Part shown: positions 58,869 to 64,000 of the stretch, in pieces
How positions within the stretch are numbered: position 1 is the first letter of the stretch
Layout: every line of letters begins with the position of its first letter
Assembly: GCA_963739045.1 (NCBI GenBank)
Contig: CAVTYY010000005.1
Location: 930,001 to 994,000 of the forward strand
Source of the DNA: Halobacillus_B sp963739045
GTDB taxonomy: Bacteria; Bacillota; Bacilli; Bacillales; Halobacillaceae
Length of the DNA stretch: 64,000 nucleotides
Direction: 5' to 3'
The notes under the pieces: model-generated
What the model was told of the DNA's origin: nothing
Seen by the model: the letters and a program-made list of their open reading frames with translations, nothing else
Databases searched by the model: none
Program-made: the position numbers and the translations under genes

Positions 58869-60086
58869 TTAGTCCTGGACCACAAGAGGAGCATGATATT
58901 CTCCCTGCAGCGCTTCCACTCTTCTTTCGGCATTTAAAATACTATAATAGGCAATCGATGCTTTTTCCTCGAGATCAAGCATCGGGTGATCCATGTGCTG
59001 AGGCTGAGTGACCAAAGGAATTCGCATTTGTTTCTTTATCTGATTTAAATAGGCCTGACCGGTATGGTTCATTCCGAGTAATCTTACATAAGGTGGAAGA
59101 GGTTCATCCAGCATTACGCGGGCTTCTTCTTTTGTCGTCCCTATAAGGATATGAGCCAGTGTCCGCTGTAATCTAGTCCACGTATATCTTTTAGTTTTTA
59201 AACGTTCCATAAAATCAAGGAAGCTCACGGACCGTCGAATAGTACGTTTGATTCGGTATTCAAGTCCTTCATCGACTCCGTGAATAGACCGTAAATCTGC
59301 TTCCTTTAAGGTAAGTATTTTATATTGCAGCAGCTGAAAATAATCTTCCCAGCTGTGCCACGTCTTCATTTTCTCTTTATATTGAGTAAGTTTATCTTGA
59401 GTAATAGATGGAATCGCGGAGGATATGTCATCCGTCAGCGAAGATTGTAGAAGTAGTTCTTTACGAATGCTTGTAGCACTGGCAATGCTGCCTTTGATGG
59501 TTTCCTCATGAAACTGATTGCTTGTCCTCTGAATCGTAAGCGGCTGAACTGATCGGGAAAGATTGAGAATTTGTTTTACATAACTGTAGCCTAATATGTT
59601 ATTGGGCATCGATAGATCCATTTTCCCTTCAGTCAGACCGATACTCTTGTAACCTAACCTTGAAGCCTCAGGAAACGAATAGCCTCTGTTTAGATATTGA
59701 CGGACGGTATCGTGATAAGCAGGTGCTTTGGCGTTATAAATTTCGTTCGCTTCGATAAAATCATCGATTGAACCATGTTCACTTCCGAAACAAATTGAAT
59801 CTACGCCAGTTTCAGCGAGAATATTTACTGCACCTTTGCTGAAGTAGTCACTATGCTCAACAGCGTAGATGCAGGGAAGTTCCAGGACTAAATCAGCACC
59901 TGTGTGTAAGGCTGCTTCCGCTCTGTGCCACTTATCGATGATTGCAGGTTCGCCTCGCTGCAGGAAATTCCCGCTCATCACTGCAATCATACAATCAGCT
60001 TCTGATACTTGTCTGGACTGTTCCAAGTGATAACGGTGTCCATTGTGAAACGGGTTGTATTCTACAATTACTCCACAAGCCTTCAT
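58869..60086 (-). CDS. tmcAL: tRNA(Met) cytidine acetate ligase
   Basis: A 405-residue enzyme that makes N4-acetylcytidine at the wobble position of elongator tRNA(Met) from acetate and ATP (B. subtilis YlbM). The nucleotidyltransferase-like N-domain has VEYNPFHNGHRYHL (HxGH), MSGNFLQRGEPAIIDKWHR and ELPCIYAVEHSDYF. ATG at 60086 is used, as GAGGTG lies 9 nt before it; GTG at 60098 overlaps it. It is divergent from ylbN. Confidence 0.94.
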   Translation of the reverse strand: MKACGVIVEYNPFHNGHRYHLEQSRQVSEADCMIAVMSGNFLQRGEPAIIDKWHRAEAALHTGADLVLELPCIYAVEHSDYFSKGAVNILAETGVDSICFGSEHGSIDDFIEANEIYNAKAPAYHDTVRQYLNRGYSFPEASRLGYKSIGLTEGKMDLSMPNNILGYSYVKQILNLSRSVQPLTIQRTSNQFHEETIKGSIASATSIRKELLLQSSLTDDISSAIPSITQDKLTQYKEKMKTWHSWEDYFQLLQYKILTLKEADLRSIHGVDEGLEYRIKRTIRRSVSFLDFMERLKTKRYTWTRLQRTLAHILIGTTKEEARVMLDEPLPPYVRLLGMNHTGQAYLNQIKKQMRIPLVTQPQHMDHPMLDLEEKASIAYYSILNAERRVEALQGEYHAPLVVQD

Positions 60087-60249
60087 CGAAGATTTCACCT
60101 CACAGCTATATTTTTGTTCATATCTATTGAACGTGCGTTTTGTTTATTTTATCATGAAGAGGCGGAAAATTCGCTTGAAGCCAATAAATTTTGATATTTT
60201 TGGTAAAATAAACAAGAAAGATATTTTACAAGGGTGTAAAGAAAAAATG

Positions 60250-60278
60250 TTGACAAATGGGTAAAATCCTTTTACAAT
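60250..60278 (+). promoter_or_regulatory. Sigma-A promoter of ylbN-rpmF
   Basis: A perfect TTGACA (60250-60255), 17-nt spacer, and TACAAT (60273-60278). It lies 27 nt before the ylbN start. Confidence 0.9.
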
Positions 60279-60305
60279 AACTCTTGTTGCCATGAGGTGA
60301 TAACA

Positions 60306-60839
60306 ATGAAATTTCCTCTACAAAAACTCAATCAAAGCGGCGATCAGCCCTTTATATTTGAAGATGATGTAGATATTCAAGAACTAGAGGATATGAACAA
60401 TGACATTCGCAGGATAGATCCTGTTCATGTGAAGGGTCAAGCGAACCTTCACGGGGAAGAAGTCACGGTAAACTTTTCAATTGATGGTGAAATGATTTTA
60501 CCTTGTGCTAGAACACTGGTTGATGTGAAATACCCTTTTCACATTGACGCGTTAGAAGTGTTTAGTTTATCTCCCTATGTTGAAGGGGAAGATGACTCGG
60601 AAGTTCATCCCGTTCATGGAGAAATGCTTGACTTAACGCCTTATATCAAGGAAAATGTACTATTAGAGGTTCCGACCCGTGTGTTTTCAGAGAACGATAA
60701 GGCTCATGATCAAGCCCCCCAAGAAGGGAAGGGCTGGCAGGTGGTTTCCGAGGAAGAGCAAGGAAATAAAATCGATCCTCGAATGGCTAAGCTGCAATCA
60801 TTATTGGATGATGAAGACAACAAATCAGAAAATCAGTGA
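60306..60839 (+). CDS. ylbN: YceD/DUF177 family protein YlbN
   Basis: A 177-residue acidic protein: MKFPLQKLNQSG, PVHVKGQANLHGEEVTVNFS, and LPCARTLVDVKYPFHID, the DUF177 core. Bacterial YceD relatives are linked to 23S rRNA accumulation; gene pairing with rpmF is very conserved. ATG at 60306 follows GAGGTG by 6 nt. The C-terminal third is acidic and low in hydrophobic residues. Confidence 0.92.
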   Translation: MKFPLQKLNQSGDQPFIFEDDVDIQELEDMNNDIRRIDPVHVKGQANLHGEEVTVNFSIDGEMILPCARTLVDVKYPFHIDALEVFSLSPYVEGEDDSEVHPVHGEMLDLTPYIKENVLLEVPTRVFSENDKAHDQAPQEGKGWQVVSEEEQGNKIDPRMAKLQSLLDDEDNKSENQ

Positions 60840-60874
60840 TGGTTTTCAAGTTGTAATAAAAGGAGGTGTACAAC

Positions 60875-61048
60875 ATGGCAGTACCTAAGCGTAAAACTTC
60901 TAAAAAAGTGAAGAACCAACGTCGTACTCACAAGAAATTACATGTACCTGGAATGGTCCTATGTGAAAACTGTGGAGAGTACTCAAAACCACACCATGTT
61001 TGCAAATCTTGTGGACAGTATAATGGAAAGCAAGTAGTTGAACAGTAG
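60875..61048 (+). CDS. rpmF: 50S ribosomal protein L32
   Basis: A 57-residue protein, MAVPKRKTSKKVKNQRRTH then KKLHVPGM, with a zinc ribbon of two CxxC pairs (LCENCGEYS and VCKSCGQYN). This is the zinc-binding (C+) form. ATG at 60875 behind AAAGGAGGTG; the upstream GTG at 60866 overlaps that site. It is cotranscribed with ylbN. Confidence 0.97.
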   Translation: MAVPKRKTSKKVKNQRRTHKKLHVPGMVLCENCGEYSKPHHVCKSCGQYNGKQVVEQ

Positions 61049-61055
61049 TAATGGG

Positions 61056-61086
61056 AAAGAGCCTGATGATTCAGGCTCTTTTTTTG
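61056..61086 (+). terminator. Terminator of ylbN-rpmF
   Basis: AAGAGCCTGA (61058-61067) pairs with TCAGGCTCTT (61071-61080), followed by TTTTTG. Confidence 0.93.
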
Positions 61087-61181
61087 TTGTCTGGAAAATT
61101 ATATAATAATAAAGCTTGCGCAGTGCAGGCTGAATAAAGGTTTACTATTTTATGAGTGAACATTAAAGGGGGAGGGTGGAT

Positions 61182-61952
61182 ATGAAAGAGGTTAATTTTC
61201 ATTGGCATGAGGAAGGATATGCGTCCATCGTGCTGAATCGTCCAGATAAATTGAATTCGATCACACCGCAAATGACAGAGGATTTACATAATGGTCTTGA
61301 GGAGGCTTTAAAATTTGAAGAAGAATTAAAGTTTCTTATTGTTACAGGAGCAGGGGAAAGAGCTTTTTGTTCAGGTGGAGATTTGAATGAACTTCACGGA
61401 GACCTTAGTTCTGACGATGCCTATCAAACTCTGCACCCTATGAAAGAAGTCTTGCTGAAACTTGCTCTTTTCCCTGTACCTACCATAGCTATATTGAATG
61501 GAATTGCCCGGGGAGGCGGCTGCGAAATAGCGACAGCCTGCGATTTCAGGTATGGTTTAGCGGATGGGGAATATGGGTTTGTCCAGGCCAACCTGGGGAT
61601 TTGTCCCGGCTGGGGAGGAGGGACCTTGTTATATAAACGGATTCTTCCTGTTCATGCCGCTCGCTGGCTGATGCAAGCTAATCTACATAAGGCAGAGGAT
61701 ACGCTTCATTCAGGCTGGCTGCACAAAATTATTACGAAAGCTGAAATAAATGGAACAGAAATATTGAAGGACTTTCTTAATAAAACACCCGTGCAATTAA
61801 GATGGTTTAAACAACAGTACTTAGCTGAAATTAATGCAGTTGAATTGAACAGACAGATGGAACTGGAAGTGAAGCAATGTGCATCGCTCTGGGAATCTGA
61901 AGAACATAAACAAGCTGTACAAAACTTCTTAAAAACAAGAAAAAAGTCTTAA
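61182..61952 (+). CDS. Enoyl-CoA hydratase/isomerase family protein
   Basis: A 256-residue crotonase-fold protein. The CoA/oxyanion parts are AFCSGGDLNELHG and GIARGGGCEIATACDFRYG, retaining one catalytic Glu (in GGCEIA). The second Glu of true hydratases, usually in a PEI/PEV segment, is replaced here (VQANLGICPGWGGG), so hydration is doubtful. It may be an acyl-CoA hydrolase of the 3-hydroxyisobutyryl-CoA type or an isomerase. ATG at 61182 is preferred to GTG at 61176 from the GGGGGAGG spacing. It does not belong to the B. subtilis ylb set. Confidence 0.85.
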   Translation: MKEVNFHWHEEGYASIVLNRPDKLNSITPQMTEDLHNGLEEALKFEEELKFLIVTGAGERAFCSGGDLNELHGDLSSDDAYQTLHPMKEVLLKLALFPVPTIAILNGIARGGGCEIATACDFRYGLADGEYGFVQANLGICPGWGGGTLLYKRILPVHAARWLMQANLHKAEDTLHSGWLHKIITKAEINGTEILKDFLNKTPVQLRWFKQQYLAEINAVELNRQMELEVKQCASLWESEEHKQAVQNFLKTRKKS

Positions 61953-62013
61953 ATGCTATTCTATCAACCTTCTGTCGTGCATAACTATAAACAAACGATA
62001 GAGGAGGGATGGT

Positions 62014-62490
62014 ATGGACGCCCCGAGACAAGATGCCTGGAAGGAAGAGGAAGATACTCTTTTGGCAGAAACGGTTCTCAAATATATTTGTGAAGGGAAG
62101 ACTCAACTCGAAGCATTTCAGGAAGTAGCTGAACGTCTTCGTCGGACACCAGCTGCTTGCGGTTTCAGGTGGAATGCTACAGTGAGAAAAGATTACCAGA
62201 ATGAGATTCAAGAAGCCAAGCTGAACCGCAAAGAAAAGCGCGCAGTCTTCGCAACGGCTAGTGCTTTAGATGATCCGCCGATGTCATTGGATGCAGCGAT
62301 CTCTTTTCTAAAAGAGATGAAGATGAAGCAATACGAAACCCAGGGCAAGCAAAAGCTTGAATATGAGCTTAGACAATTAAGTGAAGATAATAAACGATTA
62401 AAAGGTCAGCTTAAGCAATTCGAAGCTGCCTGGATGGAAATGGATAAACTGGTTACATGGGTAAAAGAACGGCATAAAAGTCCATTATAA
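62014..62490 (+). CDS. gerR: RsfA-family transcription factor YlbO (GerR)
   Basis: A 158-residue regulator. It has an N-terminal Myb/SANT-like domain (about 1-65, with DAWKEEEDTLLAETVLKYI and FRWNATVRKDY), followed by a long coiled coil (about 95-150). B. subtilis GerR (YlbO) is a sigma-E controlled repressor and activator in the mother cell. The position before ylbP supports the name. Shine-Dalgarno AGAGGAGGG. No other sporulation gene lies directly beside it. Confidence 0.87.
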   Translation: MDAPRQDAWKEEEDTLLAETVLKYICEGKTQLEAFQEVAERLRRTPAACGFRWNATVRKDYQNEIQEAKLNRKEKRAVFATASALDDPPMSLDAAISFLKEMKMKQYETQGKQKLEYELRQLSEDNKRLKGQLKQFEAAWMEMDKLVTWVKERHKSPL

Positions 62491-62493
62491 ATA

Positions 62494-62528
62494 TAAAAAG
62501 GCCGCTACATCGTTCTTGTAGGGGCCTC
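62494..62528 (-). terminator. Terminator of ylbP
   Basis: GGCCCCTACA pairs with TGTAGCGGCC (one mismatch) on the minus strand, followed by TTTTTAT. Confidence 0.75.
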
Positions 62529-62539
62529 ATCTATGGGGA

Positions 62540-63025
62540 CTATTCGGTTACTTCTCTTTCCTCAACGCCGGAAGGCATCCAAATTAATGGGTTTTCACCT
62601 AAATCCCTCTCCATATCATACTGGGCTTTCTGAAAGTCCATCTTCTCCCAAAAAACATGAGAATTGATACGGGGGTTGGTCTTAATCGGAAGCTTATAGC
62701 TTTTAGCGAAATCTACTAAGGCTTTTCCGAATCCCTGCTTTCTGTAATCGGGCAGCACTTCCAGTTTCCAAAGCTCTAAGTAATCCTGCGGAGGAACAAA
62801 ATAATGGTCATATTTCGCTTGGACGCGGTAAAGACTCATCCTTGCCACTAAAGCGCTGCCATAATATATTCCAAAGAATGGTGACTCACTATCATTTTCA
62901 ACGATATTACTTTCCAGATCCTCAAGCATGGCCAATTCCTGGTTACCATATTCTTTAAAACGCTTAAATTCTTCAAGTGTTTTATAATTCACCAGCAGTG
63001 GCTGAACTTTAATCGTAGCCATCAT
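62540..63025 (-). CDS. ylbP: GNAT acetyltransferase YlbP
   Basis: A 161-residue N-acetyltransferase. The acetyl-CoA binding part is LWKLEVLPDYRKQGFGKALV (Q/RxxGxG/A), with PFFGIYYGSALVARMSLY before and VFWEKMDFQKAQYDME after. It matches YlbP in sequence and position. The substrate is unknown. ATG at 63025 or 63022 behind AAAGGGG. It is divergent from panE. Confidence 0.9.
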   Translation of the reverse strand: MMATIKVQPLLVNYKTLEEFKRFKEYGNQELAMLEDLESNIVENDSESPFFGIYYGSALVARMSLYRVQAKYDHYFVPPQDYLELWKLEVLPDYRKQGFGKALVDFAKSYKLPIKTNPRINSHVFWEKMDFQKAQYDMERDLGENPLIWMPSGVEEREVTE

Positions 63026-63184
63026 GATGGATTCCCCTTTCTTATCTGTATCTCCCTTAATTATAATATAATTATTTACATAATGAAACGCACAATTCCT
63101 CTCGTGATAAAATTGTCCTACCCTATAAACGTAATTATTTGCTACAATAAACTAAAGAAGTCAGACGGTTCAGGGGGGGATATA

Positions 63185-64000
63185 TTGAATATTGGCATCA
63201 TAGGTGCGGGGTCGATTGGTTTATTAATCGCGGCACACCTGGGCAGAAATAATAGCGTTCATCTGTATGTGAGAAGGCAGGGGCAGAGGGATACACTTAA
63301 CACTCGTGGTGTGGCATGTGATCGTGCTGAGACCGTCGAGGTTCAGGCACATTTATTAAGTGATGGGTTTCTATGTCATGACGTTATCCTGGTTACGGTT
63401 AAACAGCATCAGATAGAAGAGATTCTTAGATCAATCAAGCAGCTTCCTGCTCACATACCGGTTATTTTTCTGCAAAACGGAATGGGTCACCTTGATAAAC
63501 TAAGTTCCTTAGTTAACCCAGTACTGGTGGGGACTGTGGAGCATGGGGCTCTAAAGCTCAGTGACCGGGCTGTCAATCATACGGGTGCAGGAAAAATTAC
63601 CATTGCCGCCTATTCAGATGTGGAGATGGCGGATCTTGAACGGTTAGCTTCACGGTTATCAGACCCGGACTTTAAAGTATCCTCCTATCAGGATTATTAT
63701 GAATTACTGGTTAAGAAATTAATGATAAATACTGTTATTAATCCTTTAACAGCTTTATTCCGGGTTCGTAATCATGCACTAAAATCCAACCCTTCCATAC
63801 GGACGCTCGGATACGAGTTGTGTAAAGAGGCAGCAAGTGTACTGGATCGTTCTCCTGAAACAGAGTGGGAAGAAATCCTGCGAATTGCAGAGAATACTGG
63901 TGGTAATTACTCTTCCATGGTAAAAGACCTCATGGAAAAAAGAACCACAGAAATTGATGCCATTAATGGCTACGTGGCAAAAAAGAGTCAGCATAAACTT
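63185..64000 (+). CDS. panE: 2-dehydropantoate 2-reductase, truncated by the window end
   Basis: The first 272 residues of the ketopantoate reductase (YlbQ) of pantothenate synthesis, NADPH-dependent. MNIGIIGAGSIGLLIAAHLG is the dinucleotide site. VTVKQHQIEEIL, FLQNGMGH and the catalytic block KLMINTVINPLTALF (Lys and Asn residues) follow, then TTEIDAINGYVAKK. The TTG at 63185 is the start, as CAGGGGGGATATA lies upstream and the frame begins with the glycine motif. Only the C-terminal end is missing. CoaD in the same window acts later in the same CoA pathway. Confidence 0.93.
   Translation, partial: MNIGIIGAGSIGLLIAAHLGRNNSVHLYVRRQGQRDTLNTRGVACDRAETVEVQAHLLSDGFLCHDVILVTVKQHQIEEILRSIKQLPAHIPVIFLQNGMGHLDKLSSLVNPVLVGTVEHGALKLSDRAVNHTGAGKITIAAYSDVEMADLERLASRLSDPDFKVSSYQDYYELLVKKLMINTVINPLTALFRVRNHALKSNPSIRTLGYELCKEAASVLDRSPETEWEEILRIAENTGGNYSSMVKDLMEKRTTEIDAINGYVAKKSQHKL

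Overview
The window comes from a low-GC Gram-positive of the Bacillaceae, probably a moderately halophilic genus such as Halobacillus or a close relative. The gene order follows the Bacillus subtilis segment that runs from rnjA (ykqC) to panE (ylbQ), and the ribosome binding sites are strong AGGAGG types. A BCCT compatible-solute transporter and a very acidic E2 linker suit a salt-adapted lifestyle. The genus itself cannot be proven from the sequence alone.

Layout. 1-6630: pyruvate oxidase, RNase J1, RNA polymerase epsilon, a HAD phosphatase, peptide deformylase and the YkyA lipoprotein. 7000-11885: the four-gene pyruvate dehydrogenase operon pdhABCD. 12091-20046: an 8-kb accessory block that the B. 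subtilis order lacks at this point. It holds a GntR regulator with a 20-bp palindromic operator, a class III aminotransferase, an amino acid permease, a small lipoprotein, a BCCT transporter, an aromatic-acid-exporter-like protein and a polysaccharide deacetylase lipoprotein. 20311-22222: an SR1-type dual-function sRNA encoding the peptide SR1P, with CcpN-like and CcpA-like sites in its promoter, then speA. 22353-30207: an NMO/FabK-like enzyme, the ykt and yla genes, glutaminase and ylaN. 30302-34964: ftsW and pyruvate carboxylase. 35261-42106: ctaB, the caa3-type oxidase ctaCDEF, ctaG and a DUF420 protein. 42189-45362: four unrelated genes. 45563-49096: the first ylb genes, including ricF. 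49600-54400: a mobile and repeat island. 54581-64000: rsmD, coaD, ylbJ, ylbK, ylbL, tmcAL, ylbN, rpmF, an enoyl-CoA hydratase-like gene, ylbO, ylbP and a partial panE.

How the parts relate. Pyruvate metabolism dominates: pyruvate oxidase, PDH and pyruvate carboxylase, with terminal oxidation by caa3 oxidase. RNA turnover is a second theme: RNase J1, RsmD, RicF (a specificity factor of the RNase Y pathway) and SR1P, whose B. subtilis homologue bridges GapA to RNase J1. Sporulation or envelope genes (ylbD, ylbJ, ylbO, ylaJ, ytvI-like) mark an endospore former.

The only clearly recent disturbance is the island at about 49.6-54.4 kb. An IS110-family transposase gene and a group II intron with its own maturase sit among GC-rich palindromic repeats. 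The intron splits one repeat so cleanly that joining the flanks restores the repeat core. Immediately downstream of the transposase lies a strongly structured non-coding stretch with two mutually exclusive stems, the best candidate here for an undescribed functional RNA (an IS110 guide-type RNA). Several genes expected from synteny are absent at their usual places: typA, ylaK, ctaA and ylbE.
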